64,000 bases of DNA from Cohnella lubricantis (GTDB taxonomy: Bacteria; Bacillota; Bacilli; Paenibacillales; Paenibacillaceae). The notes under the pieces are model-generated. The model had not been told where the DNA came from. It ran no database searches and worked only from the letters and a program-made list of their open reading frames with translations. Made by a program: the position numbers and the translations under genes. Location of the stretch: NCBI RefSeq assembly GCF_014212015.1, contig NZ_JACJVN010000033.1:1-64000 (forward strand), read 5' to 3'. This document shows positions 27,139 through 36,362 of this stretch, one piece after another (positions within the stretch are counted from its first letter, which is position 1; each line of letters opens with the position of its first letter).

Positions 27139-28275
27139 ATGGACAAAGTATGTGTCACGGGAATCGGGATCGTATCTTCCTTAGGCATCGGATATCAAGA
27201 AGCGATCGACGGCTTGAGCAAGAAGCCGTCCGACCCGGTTCAACTGGAGCAAGGAGCATGGGGATACCCGGTAACCCGAACGGACTATAAAGCCTACATT
27301 CCGAGAGCGATGGTTCGCAAGATGGACCGGATCAGCCAAATGACGACCGCCGCCGTCCGGATGGCCATGGACCACGCCGAATCGGTCGGTCGCCCCTTTG
27401 ACCAATTGGACGATGTCGGCCTTATTCTCGATACGGGGATGGGTTCCGCCTCATGCGTCAGCGCCATCTTGGAGGAAGCTTTAGGCAGCGATCCGACCAT
27501 CTCTCCGCTGTTGTTCCCGAACGTGGTAGCGAACGCCGCTTCCGGACAAGCCTGCATCGCTCTCGGCTTGAAGGGATTGAGCTCCACGCTTGGCGGCGCG
27601 GGTTCCCTGATGTACGCATTCGACCTGCTGCAGACCGGACGGGCCGAACGGATTATCGTCGGCGGTTCCGATGAATTGAATCCTCTGTACACCAGAGGCT
27701 ATGTTAAGCATAACGTCATTGACCGGAATATCCCGATAGGCGAAGGGGCTGTAGCCCTAGTTCTCGAGACAGAGCGAGCGGCGGTTGACCGGGGAGGAGC
27801 GGCCATCGCTTATGTGGACCATATAAGCGTTGCGACAGACCCAGGGTTCCGAACGACGGGACCGCGGACATTCAGAGGCGGCGGCTTGCATCGAACCGTC
27901 TCGGAGGCATTAAGCGCTGAACGAGCATCGTCGATTACCGCGGTCATCGGATGCGCCAACGGTTCCAGCTTGCTAGATAGGAGGGAGCGCAGCGCGGTCG
28001 GCATCGGCCTCTTGAACCGGGCGGAGCTGGTGCTGCCGAAGAAGTGGACGGGGGAAGTGTTCGGCTCTGGCTCCATATTGGGCGTTGCGGTTGCTTCGAT
28101 GAGGCTGCTGCGTTCAAGCGTATACGAGCCGGCGGAGCTGGAAGTGGCGGCAGCCTCGGCCGCGGTTGCATCGGCGTCATTAACGCATCGCGCAGAACCG
28201 ATGGAGAAGTTGCTGATCAACGCTTATGACGCTACACGCGGACAAGCGATGACGACCGTCATCCATAAACCGTAG
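27139..28275 (+). CDS. Ketosynthase-like protein lacking catalytic residues (chain-length-factor-like)
   Basis: 378 residues. Thiolase fold recognisable from VCVTGIGIVSSLG to the end, but the active-site Cys position reads STLGGAGSLMYA (family VVTACATG), the first His region reads GCANGSS (family AHGTS) and the second reads FGSGSILGV (family GHTLGA). All three catalytic residues are therefore replaced. Next to an intact ketosynthase, this is the pattern of a chain-length factor (KS-beta), which forms a heterodimer with KS-alpha. RBS GGAAGGAGG. It is divergent from known KS-beta and lacks their conserved Gln. Confidence 0.83.
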   Translation: MDKVCVTGIGIVSSLGIGYQEAIDGLSKKPSDPVQLEQGAWGYPVTRTDYKAYIPRAMVRKMDRISQMTTAAVRMAMDHAESVGRPFDQLDDVGLILDTGMGSASCVSAILEEALGSDPTISPLLFPNVVANAASGQACIALGLKGLSSTLGGAGSLMYAFDLLQTGRAERIIVGGSDELNPLYTRGYVKHNVIDRNIPIGEGAVALVLETERAAVDRGGAAIAYVDHISVATDPGFRTTGPRTFRGGGLHRTVSEALSAERASSITAVIGCANGSSLLDRRERSAVGIGLLNRAELVLPKKWTGEVFGSGSILGVAVASMRLLRSSVYEPAELEVAAASAAVASASLTHRAEPMEKLLINAYDATRGQAMTTVIHKP

Positions 28276-28298
28276 AAGGGAGGGATCGGCCGGCCATA

Positions 28299-29504
28299 AT
28301 GGTGAAGAAGGATGCCCATGAGAGAGTTGTCGTTACCGGATTGGGTGCGGTAACGCCGATTAGCTCATCGATTGACGAGTTGACGAGAGGATTGCTCCAA
28401 GGGACCAAGGGATTCGGCCCAGTCGCTCGATTCGATGCGAGCCAGTATGCCATCGACTGCGCCGCCGAGATTCGAGAGCCGGAAGGAGCGAAGTCGTTGG
28501 AGGGCTCGCGGCCTTCCCGCTTAATCCAATACGCGGCGGACGAAGCCATCGAAGACAGCGGATTAAGCGGCAGCCTATTAAGGAAGCGCACGGGAATGGT
28601 CCTCGGTACGGGGTTGGGCAGCGACGAGATTAATACCGCCATGTGGCAGGAGAGCACGGGGAGGGAGCAGGATCTCGCCGCAGTGATCGGCTCGATGGCT
28701 AGCTGCGGGGGGCGCGCCGTTGTCGATCGTTACCGCCTGACGGGACCTTCGCTCACGGTCGTAACGGCATGCGCGGCGGGAACGAACGCGGCCGGACTCG
28801 GCTTCGATCTAATTGTTCGAGGCAGAGCCGACCGAGTCATCGTCGGAGGACTGGACACGTTAACGCAACTAACGTACGGCGGATTCTCGAGCATCGGAGC
28901 GTTAGCTGAACAATGCCTGCCGTTCTCAACCGAGCGGAGCGGAACTGTATTGGGAGAGAACGCCGCGGTGCTTGTGCTGGAGCGAATGGATCTCGCCATG
29001 CAGCGCAACGCCCGCATTTATGCCGAGGTTCTCGGCTACGGGTTATCCAACGACGCCTATCATATGACGGCTCCGCGATCGGATGGCCAAGGAGCCAAGC
29101 TATCGATGCTTCGATGCTTGGCGCACGCCAATCTCGCCCCCGAGCAAGTCGATTATATCAATGCCCATGGAACCGGCACGGTATTGAATGACGAGATGGA
29201 GCTGCTGGCCCTGCAGGAGGTGTTCGGCGATCATTTTCCCCGTCTGTACATCAGCTCGACGAAGTCTCAGATCGGGCACGGATTGTCCAGTGCGGGAGGG
29301 ATTGAGTTGATCGCCTCGGTGCTCGGTCTCTATCATGGCTTTCTGCCGCCTACCGCGCACGACCGGGAGACGATGCGGGCGAATCCCCGCCAATTCGTTC
29401 AAGGACAAGCTCTGCTTGCGCAAGCGGAAGTGGCGGTATCGAATTCGTTCGCATTCGGCGGACACTGCGCGTCGATTGCCATTAAGCGGTGGGAACGTGA
29501 CTAG
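28299..29504 (+). CDS. Beta-ketoacyl synthase (catalytic subunit)
   Basis: 401 residues. Cys in VVTACAAGTNAAG near 151, His in NAHGTGTVLND near 289 and His in KSQIGHGLSSAGG near 325 form the intact condensing triad. Expected partner of the preceding chain-length-factor-like protein. RBS AAGGGAGGG before ATG 28299. The 3' end overlaps the following gene by 8 nt. Confidence 0.92.
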   Translation: MVKKDAHERVVVTGLGAVTPISSSIDELTRGLLQGTKGFGPVARFDASQYAIDCAAEIREPEGAKSLEGSRPSRLIQYAADEAIEDSGLSGSLLRKRTGMVLGTGLGSDEINTAMWQESTGREQDLAAVIGSMASCGGRAVVDRYRLTGPSLTVVTACAAGTNAAGLGFDLIVRGRADRVIVGGLDTLTQLTYGGFSSIGALAEQCLPFSTERSGTVLGENAAVLVLERMDLAMQRNARIYAEVLGYGLSNDAYHMTAPRSDGQGAKLSMLRCLAHANLAPEQVDYINAHGTGTVLNDEMELLALQEVFGDHFPRLYISSTKSQIGHGLSSAGGIELIASVLGLYHGFLPPTAHDRETMRANPRQFVQGQALLAQAEVAVSNSFAFGGHCASIAIKRWERD

Positions 29505-30648
29505 CCTGGACGCCGGATCGAACCTGACCGTTGCAGCCGATAGAGGGAACGACCGTATCTCCTTGCCTGTCATGCAGCCGGAAGTGTTGGGTTATTCGCA
29601 CCATGCCTATCTATTCACGATCGGTTCGCCCAATCCGTCTTATGACAACTGGCTGGGCCATCATTACGTGCAATTGTGGTGCCCGGCCGACTTTGCCGAG
29701 AATCGGGATACGCACTTCGATTTTTACTGGGACACGCATTATAAAGGCTATTATTGGCTCAAGACGTTGAAGCTGAGCCGGGAAGCGATCGCGAAATTCC
29801 CCGGTATCCTCGAGTTTCTGCTGCACCGGTTGCTGCAGGGCTGGTACGTGATCCTTTATGTTGATGAATACTACATCCCTGACCGTCCCTTCACTCTCCG
29901 AACGCACTTCTATCATGAGATAATGATATATGGCTTTGACCGCTCCACTCGGACTTTCGATACGGCTGGATTTAACGCTCGAGGCATCTACGGGTATCAG
30001 ACCGTCAGCTTCGACGAGCTTGTTGTCGCCTATCAAGAGGTGCCGATCGTGCCGGACGCCGAGTTCGCGAACGCTTATCTTATTCAGGCCAAGCCGGATG
30101 CCGGTTACCCGGCGGATCTCGACGAGACGATTGAGATGATGAAGGACTATCTATTCTCGCGGAACACGTTCGAGCGGCGCAACGGGCACTTGCTGTCGTT
30201 AATGGATAGCGGCGGCGCATCATCGGGCCCCTACGAATACCATTACCGGTCGTTCCAATCGAAGCGCTCGTACGTGTTTGGCCTTCGGGCGTACCAGGAA
30301 TTAATCCGTTACCTGGCGCTTCTCGAGCACAAGATGACAAGCGCCGACATTCGCCCGTTCCATATTCTGCGCGAGCACAAGCAATGCCAGCTTCGGAGAA
30401 TTCGTTACTTTGAGGCGCAATACGGTATTGGACGGGAAGAAGGCTGGCCCGAACAGGCCCTCGGCTTGTGGAACCTATCGGATCTGGTCTGCAAATATAT
30501 GCTGAAATATCAATTGACTAACGATAAACGCATCCTATCCAAGTGCGAACAGAAACTGATCGAGCTGCTGAACGCAGAATCCGCATTGCTTCTGAAGGTG
30601 CTAGAACGATTGACCGCAGTCTACCTGGAGGGGAGCCGGAACTCATGA
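29497..30648 (+). CDS. BtrH-like putative acyl-ACP acyltransferase
   Basis: 384 residues from GTG 29497; the open frame upstream to 29335 lies inside the ketosynthase gene. The section YVILYVDEYYIPDRP followed by HFYHEIMIYGFD and a YGYQTVSFDELV strand resembles the N-terminal cysteine-protease-like domain of butirosin BtrH, which moves an acyl group from a carrier protein to an amine. I do not see the expected N-terminal Cys of that fold, so catalysis may differ. The C-terminal half is helical with no recognised domain. Adjacent to an ACP gene (4-nt overlap), which fits carrier-dependent transfer. Confidence 0.6.
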   Translation: MTSLDAGSNLTVAADRGNDRISLPVMQPEVLGYSHHAYLFTIGSPNPSYDNWLGHHYVQLWCPADFAENRDTHFDFYWDTHYKGYYWLKTLKLSREAIAKFPGILEFLLHRLLQGWYVILYVDEYYIPDRPFTLRTHFYHEIMIYGFDRSTRTFDTAGFNARGIYGYQTVSFDELVVAYQEVPIVPDAEFANAYLIQAKPDAGYPADLDETIEMMKDYLFSRNTFERRNGHLLSLMDSGGASSGPYEYHYRSFQSKRSYVFGLRAYQELIRYLALLEHKMTSADIRPFHILREHKQCQLRRIRYFEAQYGIGREEGWPEQALGLWNLSDLVCKYMLKYQLTNDKRILSKCEQKLIELLNAESALLLKVLERLTAVYLEGSRNS

Positions 30649-30905
30649 ATCTCATGGAGAACGTTCGCCAGTTAATCGTAGAGGCGTCCGAGGGGGCCGT
30701 ATCGCCGGATCAAGTACTGCGGGCGGGGGACCGCCTCACGGATCTAGGGTTGGATTCGCTGGCAGTGATTAAGCTGATCGTGTTAATCGAAGAGAATTAC
30801 GGCATTGAACTGGACATTGAAGAAGCAGAGAATCGGCAGCTGCTTCATTCCTTGTCTCGTCTCTGCGAGTACCTTCATATGGAGGCGGGCCTTCCGCAGC
30901 CTTAA
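30645..30905 (+). CDS. Acyl carrier protein (rightward operon)
   Basis: 86 residues. Phosphopantetheine Ser in LGLDSLAVIKL near 36. ATG 30645 overlaps the previous stop (ATGA) behind GGAGGGG; the longer frame from 30543 is inside that gene. Second carrier of the locus and differs clearly from the first. Confidence 0.9.
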   Translation: MNLMENVRQLIVEASEGAVSPDQVLRAGDRLTDLGLDSLAVIKLIVLIEENYGIELDIEEAENRQLLHSLSRLCEYLHMEAGLPQP

Positions 30906-30918
30906 AGGAGCGATATCG

Positions 30919-31662
30919 ATGCAAGATCAGGAGGTTGTCAAAGAGGACGTTATCAAGCAGGACGTCCTTGCCGACATGACTTATGCTTCTAAGATTCTCT
31001 ATTTGGAGGGCCATAACGACATTAACAACGGCCAAATCTCCTATCGGTCCGGCGCAGAGGAGATTTGGATCCGCAAAGCCTTCCTCGGATGGGAAGAGAC
31101 GACGGAAGACGATTATATTCTGATTGACCGGGATGGGAGCAGGCTTCAGCGCGACGGAATCATTCCGGCGGAATGGCCTTTGCATACGGAGATCTACAAG
31201 CGGCGTCAGGACGTGCGCTGCATTATCCACTCTCACCCGCCGTATGCCATGGTGTTCGGAGCTACGGACTTAACGCTGCGGCCGATTACGCATGACGCCG
31301 TGCCTATTATGAATACGGCTCGGTTTGACTTGACGACCAATACCGTCACTCATCCGAAGATCGGAACGGAAGTAGCCGAAGCGTTGGGAACGTGCAATAC
31401 GTTGTTGCTGAAGAACCATGGCATCGTGTCTGTCGGCCGGACGGTGCCCGAAGCCGTGTGCTGGGCGCTCGCGCTGGAGAACGCGTGCAAGCTTCAGCTG
31501 TTAGCTGAATCGACAGGTGTCCCATATTCCTGGACGAATGATACCGAAGCCAAGCTGAAGAAGAAGATTATCTTCGGAGCCGCGGCTGTGCGCGAATATT
31601 GGGCGTATTGGTGTCGGAAAGCCGATCGTCATTTTGGAACGGGGTTGAGGAGCCGTGCTTGA
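30919..31662 (+). CDS. Class II aldolase/adducin family protein
   Basis: 247 residues. Zinc-dependent aldolase fold of the fuculose-phosphate aldolase/methylthioribulose dehydratase group. Metal-binding His pair in IIHSHPPYAM near 96 and third His in LLKNHGIVSVG near 165. The usual GNISVR phosphate-binding segment is changed to NNGQISYR. RBS AAAGGAG before ATG 30919. It could act on a phosphorylated C4 or C5 sugar such as the RibB product; that is inference. Confidence 0.85.
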   Translation: MQDQEVVKEDVIKQDVLADMTYASKILYLEGHNDINNGQISYRSGAEEIWIRKAFLGWEETTEDDYILIDRDGSRLQRDGIIPAEWPLHTEIYKRRQDVRCIIHSHPPYAMVFGATDLTLRPITHDAVPIMNTARFDLTTNTVTHPKIGTEVAEALGTCNTLLLKNHGIVSVGRTVPEAVCWALALENACKLQLLAESTGVPYSWTNDTEAKLKKKIIFGAAAVREYWAYWCRKADRHFGTGLRSRA

Positions 31663-34591
31663 AGCCGTACAGCCCGTGTCCGGGCTTCAATCGGATGATC
31701 CCATAGCTGACTTCCTAGAATTGACCCGGAACGTGCAAGGGAGAGAATACGCTGGCTCGAATTACCTTCTTCTCCCCAGGCCGGAACGGACGAAGAGGTA
31801 TGACGGGGCTTATATCCGGTTCAAGTCGTCCTTGCCTGGGGCCCGCGATTCAAGCGGAGAGGCGAGGTTTAATGCCGATTTGCTGGAGAGGATCTTGCTG
31901 ACCGCTTACCGGCTGACATCCGTCAAATTTTACGGCTATCAGTCCGAGATGGTCTGGTCCGTTCCTTCCGCGGGCGGATGCTACCCCTTCGAGGTCTATG
32001 CCGTCGTCCGGTCGTTGGAAGGGATCGAGCCCGGCGTCTACGCTTACTCCCCATTGCATGCAGCTCTCTATCGCGTGTCGGACCTCGAGCATCGTTTTCT
32101 GCTGGAGGAATCGCTGCTGGAAGAGGATCGGGGTTCCGCGTTCCACATCGTCCTATCGGTCGTGCCGTGGCGCAGTTGCTGGAAGTATTCCTATCGCGGC
32201 TATCGGTACAGTCTGCTCGATTCGGGACATCTGCTTGCCAACTTCCAATTTGTTCTTCAGTCGCTGAACCTGACCTTCACCTCCTATGCCCATGTTCGTA
32301 CGCCTTATATCAAGACACTGTTAAGGCTGGACAAGCTGGAGGAGCCGGTCAGTCTGATTAGCGTTCATGACCCGATGGGAGAGGCGACAGTCTCCTCATC
32401 TGAGCCCGGATACGACGGCCAAGAAGCCAACTATAGCCGGCCGATCACAACGGACACCGGACACCAGCAGTTCGACTGGACTCCTCTGCTGCGATATCAA
32501 GAGGCCGTTCGGCGGACAACGAAGGAGCCGCAGCGGGAATGGCTGGCCTCATGTCCGAGAACGACGTTAGGACAAGACATCGGCCGGTTATCCGAGCTTA
32601 TCGTGCAGCGCAGATCCTGCTCCGCGTTCCTGCCGGTGCCGCTCCCGGAGGAGGATTGGGGCCGGCTGCTCTCCTTCCTCAGCGATCTGCCATATCCGTA
32701 TCAGCTATTCGTCATCCTTCACAAGTCTTCGAGTACGGCGCCAGGGCTTTATCAGGTTGACCTAGGTAGGCTGATCCCCATAGGCGAAGGCGATTACCGT
32801 GAGCAGTCGGGCCGCATCTGCTTCAATCAAGAATTCGTTTGCGAAGCGTCTGCGGTCTACTTCATGGCATTCGACACGAGCAAGCTGTCGGGCCAACCGG
32901 CTTGGTCTCTGCAGAGAACGCTGATCGAGGCGGGATGCTTGGGGCAAGCTATGTATTTGAAGTGCCGGGAGATGGGAATCGGCTATTCCTCGATCGGGGG
33001 TTATTACGAAGACGGCGTCCGGCAGCTGTTCGGCCTGCCTCCGGAGATGGAAATCTTCTATGCCGGCGTCCTTGGCAAAGAAGACCCGAATTCCGAATTC
33101 AAGATTAAGAAGGACCGCTACGAGCTGAATAAACCTAGTCAGCCGGGCAGAACGAAATTTGAATACGGGAGCCGAACGATGATTGTGGACCGTCTTTATC
33201 AAAGCGTGCAGCAGCATGCCGGACGTACGGCCGTCATCTATGGAGAGGACGTGTATACCTACGATCAGCTGTGGCAGCGCATCCGGCAGATGGCCGAGCA
33301 GCTAAAGCGACGGATACCGAATGGGTACCCGGTAGGCATCTGCATGAGGAACTCGCCGGACTATTTGTTTGTCTACTACGGTTTATTGATGAACGGACAC
33401 ATTCCCATGCTAATCGATCATACGCTTACTAATGTTGAAATTGCCGGATTGTGCCGGGATTATCATATCGGCACGGTCATTACCCTAGAAGATGGCCGGG
33501 TACACATTCAAGAGATGGCTGAGAAGTATCCGGACTATGATGCCGATCAATTCGTGAACGTGGCAACTTGCCGGTTCTCTTCCGGGACGACGGGCAAGCC
33601 TAAATGCCTCATGTTCACGCATGATGCGATTTGCAGCGCGGCCGAGAATTGGTCCGATGCCGCCTCCATCTTGAAGTCCGATCTTGTGCTGTGCACGGCG
33701 CTGTTCCACAACGGATTAGCTTTTAATACCGCGCTGCTGTCCGTCTTCTTGAAGGGAGCGGCCCTCATCCTACCGCGGCAGATCACGCCCAAGACGCTGT
33801 GGCAGGAAGTGCTTCGGCGGCAAGCAACGATTCTAGTGGCATTCCCGGTCGTGTACGACATGCTATCCAAATCGAAATATGTCGATATCGGCCATTCGAT
33901 CCGCTTGTGTATATCCTCCGCCGCTCCGCTGCACGAGAATGTCAAGCGTGCTTTCCTAGACAAGTCGGGGCTTGCAATTTGCGATTATTACGGCATCGTC
34001 GAGGCGGGTCCGGCAACCTTTAATGACGGCCGGCGCGACGCTTCCGTAGGCTATCCGATTCCGGGCGTTCAATTGCGCATCGTCGATGAGAGGGGCAAGG
34101 AGTGCGCAGAGGGGACCGTCGGCACGCTTCAGATTAAATCGGCTTCGATGGCGAAAGGTTATTATAAAGTGCCTGGATCGTTCCATGAATTGATTACCCC
34201 GGACGGTTATTATCATTCCAGCGATCGGGCCTACATGAGAGACGGGCATCTGTATGTCGTCGGCCGCAAGAACGATTTGATCAACGTGGCCGGCAAGAAA
34301 GTGGATCCCGCGGAATTGGAGAACGTATTGCTGCAATATCCGTCTATCCGCGATGCTGCCGTTGCGGGCATGCTGAACGCGAGCAAGACTTCTGAGTACC
34401 CGGTTGCCTTCGTTGTTGCCGATGGAGAGCTTGATGAGCCTTCCGTCGTTCAACATTGCCGGGAGAGATTAGCTCCGTTCAAATTGCCGCAGAAGTATAT
34501 CGTCGTCGATCAGATCCCGCGAAGCGGCGTCGGCAAAATTAAGCGTCAGGAGTTGATCAACAATGCTGCCTTCGAAGAATCCCATGACTGA
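31655..34591 (+). CDS. Tandem nitroreductase (SagB-like) / adenylate-forming ligase fusion
   Basis: 978 residues. Residues about 20-250: first nitroreductase-like domain (VWSVPSAGGCYPFEVYAVV, SPLHAALY). About 300-500: second one (IVQRRSCSAFLPVPL, EAGCLGQAMYLKCREMGIG). This is the doubled FMN-oxidase plan of SagB/ThcOx dehydrogenases. About 508-978: AMP-binding ligase with SSGTTGKPK near 641, YYGIVEAGP, SSDRAYMRDGHLYVVGRKND and catalytic Lys in SGVGKIKRQEL near 958. Start GTG 31655 overlaps the aldolase by 8 nt; its GAGGAG is only 2 nt away, so initiation is probably coupled. Suggests activation and oxidation of one substrate. Confidence 0.82.
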   Translation: MLEAVQPVSGLQSDDPIADFLELTRNVQGREYAGSNYLLLPRPERTKRYDGAYIRFKSSLPGARDSSGEARFNADLLERILLTAYRLTSVKFYGYQSEMVWSVPSAGGCYPFEVYAVVRSLEGIEPGVYAYSPLHAALYRVSDLEHRFLLEESLLEEDRGSAFHIVLSVVPWRSCWKYSYRGYRYSLLDSGHLLANFQFVLQSLNLTFTSYAHVRTPYIKTLLRLDKLEEPVSLISVHDPMGEATVSSSEPGYDGQEANYSRPITTDTGHQQFDWTPLLRYQEAVRRTTKEPQREWLASCPRTTLGQDIGRLSELIVQRRSCSAFLPVPLPEEDWGRLLSFLSDLPYPYQLFVILHKSSSTAPGLYQVDLGRLIPIGEGDYREQSGRICFNQEFVCEASAVYFMAFDTSKLSGQPAWSLQRTLIEAGCLGQAMYLKCREMGIGYSSIGGYYEDGVRQLFGLPPEMEIFYAGVLGKEDPNSEFKIKKDRYELNKPSQPGRTKFEYGSRTMIVDRLYQSVQQHAGRTAVIYGEDVYTYDQLWQRIRQMAEQLKRRIPNGYPVGICMRNSPDYLFVYYGLLMNGHIPMLIDHTLTNVEIAGLCRDYHIGTVITLEDGRVHIQEMAEKYPDYDADQFVNVATCRFSSGTTGKPKCLMFTHDAICSAAENWSDAASILKSDLVLCTALFHNGLAFNTALLSVFLKGAALILPRQITPKTLWQEVLRRQATILVAFPVVYDMLSKSKYVDIGHSIRLCISSAAPLHENVKRAFLDKSGLAICDYYGIVEAGPATFNDGRRDASVGYPIPGVQLRIVDERGKECAEGTVGTLQIKSASMAKGYYKVPGSFHELITPDGYYHSSDRAYMRDGHLYVVGRKNDLINVAGKKVDPAELENVLLQYPSIRDAAVAGMLNASKTSEYPVAFVVADGELDEPSVVQHCRERLAPFKLPQKYIVVDQIPRSGVGKIKRQELINNAAFEESHD

Positions 34592-35399
34592 CGGAGCGTT
34601 AACGATCGGCATTGTCGGAGGTACCGGCAAGATGGGCAGGGCGATCTTCCATGAGTCCTTAAATCGGGAAGATATGAGCACATCCCTCATACTCGCTCGG
34701 CGGGCGGATCTCTTGGAGGCTGATCGGTCGTTCACGGCGGCGGATCAGGAAGCTCGTTCGCCAATTCAATTTCTCACAACAGTTGATAAGCCTTCGTGCC
34801 GGGTCATGATTGACTTCTCTCATCCCTCGATGATGGAGAGATATGTTCCGGCCCTGCTTCGTTCTCCAACTCCCTTGGTGATTGGAACGAGCGGAGTTCG
34901 TGATCACCCCGGCTTCGCGGGAATCGAACAATTGAGCCGTTATGCTCCGGTATTGGCTGCTACGAATGTTAGCTTGGGAATGAGCATCTTGTTCCATATG
35001 GTCAAAGAGATCTCCAAGCTTATGCCAATATCTTATCATGCGGAGGTTCTGGACATTCATCAGAGAACGAAGAGAGAAGCGCCGGGGGACACGGCCAAGA
35101 AGCTGGCGCAGACGCTAGCGGAATGTCGCGGGAAGGCGCATCAAGCGGAGTTCCCGATCGTCATGAACGGCGAGAGTCGAGGCGAAGGGGACCTCTCGAT
35201 CGGGGTTCAAGCTCTGCGCTTAGGTTACGGCGTAGGCGAACATACCGTTTACTTCGCCGGTCCAGGCGAAAGGCTGGAATTAACGCATCGGGTATTCGAT
35301 CGAAGCATTCTGGCCAAGACCGTCTTATCGGCCGCCGAATGGATCGTCGATCAGGCTCCCGGTTTATATGATATGAATGACTTCTATGGAATAATATAG
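34563..35399 (+). CDS. DapB-like (dihydrodipicolinate reductase family) protein
   Basis: 278 residues. N-terminal NAD(P) fold with IGIVGGTGKMGRAI, then MIDFSHPS, LVIGTSG, ATNVSLGMSILF and the DapB signature HQRTKREAPGDTAKKLA, in which the catalytic Lys is kept but the usual Asp before Ala-Pro is Glu. It lies at the end of the biosynthetic operon, away from lysine genes, so probably a paralogue reducing a cyclic imine or similar. ATG 34563 has AGGAG about 10 nt upstream; ATG 34584 is the alternative. Either start overlaps the ligase gene. Confidence 0.83.
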   Translation: MLPSKNPMTDGALTIGIVGGTGKMGRAIFHESLNREDMSTSLILARRADLLEADRSFTAADQEARSPIQFLTTVDKPSCRVMIDFSHPSMMERYVPALLRSPTPLVIGTSGVRDHPGFAGIEQLSRYAPVLAATNVSLGMSILFHMVKEISKLMPISYHAEVLDIHQRTKREAPGDTAKKLAQTLAECRGKAHQAEFPIVMNGESRGEGDLSIGVQALRLGYGVGEHTVYFAGPGERLELTHRVFDRSILAKTVLSAAEWIVDQAPGLYDMNDFYGII

Positions 35400-35444
35400 T
35401 TGAAGAATGATCATTCACTAGTTAGGCGATATGGGGGAGAGTAT

Positions 35445-36317
35445 TTGTTCAAACACACGGTCTTGGCGTTGATGCTCGCGGGCTTAATCGTCAGCGGTTG
35501 TTCCTGCTCGTTGCTCGAAGAGAATACAGTGGCGCAAACGATGGACTCCGATGCGCATGTCGAGAGCATCAACATTACAAGCGCGGCTTTGGAGAGGAAG
35601 ATGAAGGCGCGAGTCTTCCTGCCGCCGGGTTATTCGGCGAGCGTCCATTATCCCGTCCTCTATCTGCTGCATGGCAAAGGCGGCAACGAGAAGACGTGGA
35701 ACAAGGACATGGATGTATCGGATAAAGCGGAGAGCTTGATCGAGGCTCAGCTGATAAGTCCTTTAATTATCGTTATGCCCGATTACGATAACAGCTACGG
35801 CACGAATTATTCCGATCAGCCCTATACGAAGAGCGGAAGACAATACGGCCGCTATGAAGATTACTTGACGAAGGAAATGATTCCGTATATCGACGAGCAC
35901 TATAGCACGATCGCGAGCAGCGGCGGCCGGTTTATCGGCGGCGTCTCAATGGGCGGCTTCACCGCCTTGTTTCTCGCGTTTACCCACCAAGATTTATTTA
36001 GCAAAGCGGGAGGACACAGCCCGGCCATGTACCTCGATGGCACCGAACAGCTCAAGTGGCTGTATCGGGACGAAGAGATGCGCCAGCGGACGGATCCGTT
36101 GATGCTTGCCGATACGCTTGATTTATCGAAGTTGTCCGTTTATTTAGATTACGGCGATCATGACATGGAGCATGTGATCGATTCCACGAACGCCTTATAC
36201 GACAAACTGAAGACGGCAGGCGTCGATGTACGCCTTCATACTTCACCGGGCGGTCACGATAAGCACTATTGGAAGGCGAACACGGAAGACTATTTGTTGT
36301 TCTATGCCGGTCTGTAG
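35445..36317 (+). CDS. Lipoprotein esterase, alpha/beta hydrolase (esterase D/tributyrin type)
   Basis: 290 residues from TTG 35445, which has GGGGGAG 5 nt upstream; the frame is open to 35400. This start gives a clean lipoprotein signal ending in VSGC. The mature part has VLYLLHGKGG, nucleophile elbow GGVSMGGF near 171, and GGHDKHYW His near the C-terminus. Fold as in antigen 85/esterase D proteins. It sits 45 nt after the DapB-like gene and before a terminator, so it may be the last gene of the locus, acting outside the membrane on the exported product, or independent. Confidence 0.83.
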   Translation: MFKHTVLALMLAGLIVSGCSCSLLEENTVAQTMDSDAHVESINITSAALERKMKARVFLPPGYSASVHYPVLYLLHGKGGNEKTWNKDMDVSDKAESLIEAQLISPLIIVMPDYDNSYGTNYSDQPYTKSGRQYGRYEDYLTKEMIPYIDEHYSTIASSGGRFIGGVSMGGFTALFLAFTHQDLFSKAGGHSPAMYLDGTEQLKWLYRDEEMRQRTDPLMLADTLDLSKLSVYLDYGDHDMEHVIDSTNALYDKLKTAGVDVRLHTSPGGHDKHYWKANTEDYLLFYAGL

Positions 36318-36362
36318 CACCTGAATAGAAGCGCAGACCTATGCGATCAATCCAAATTATAA

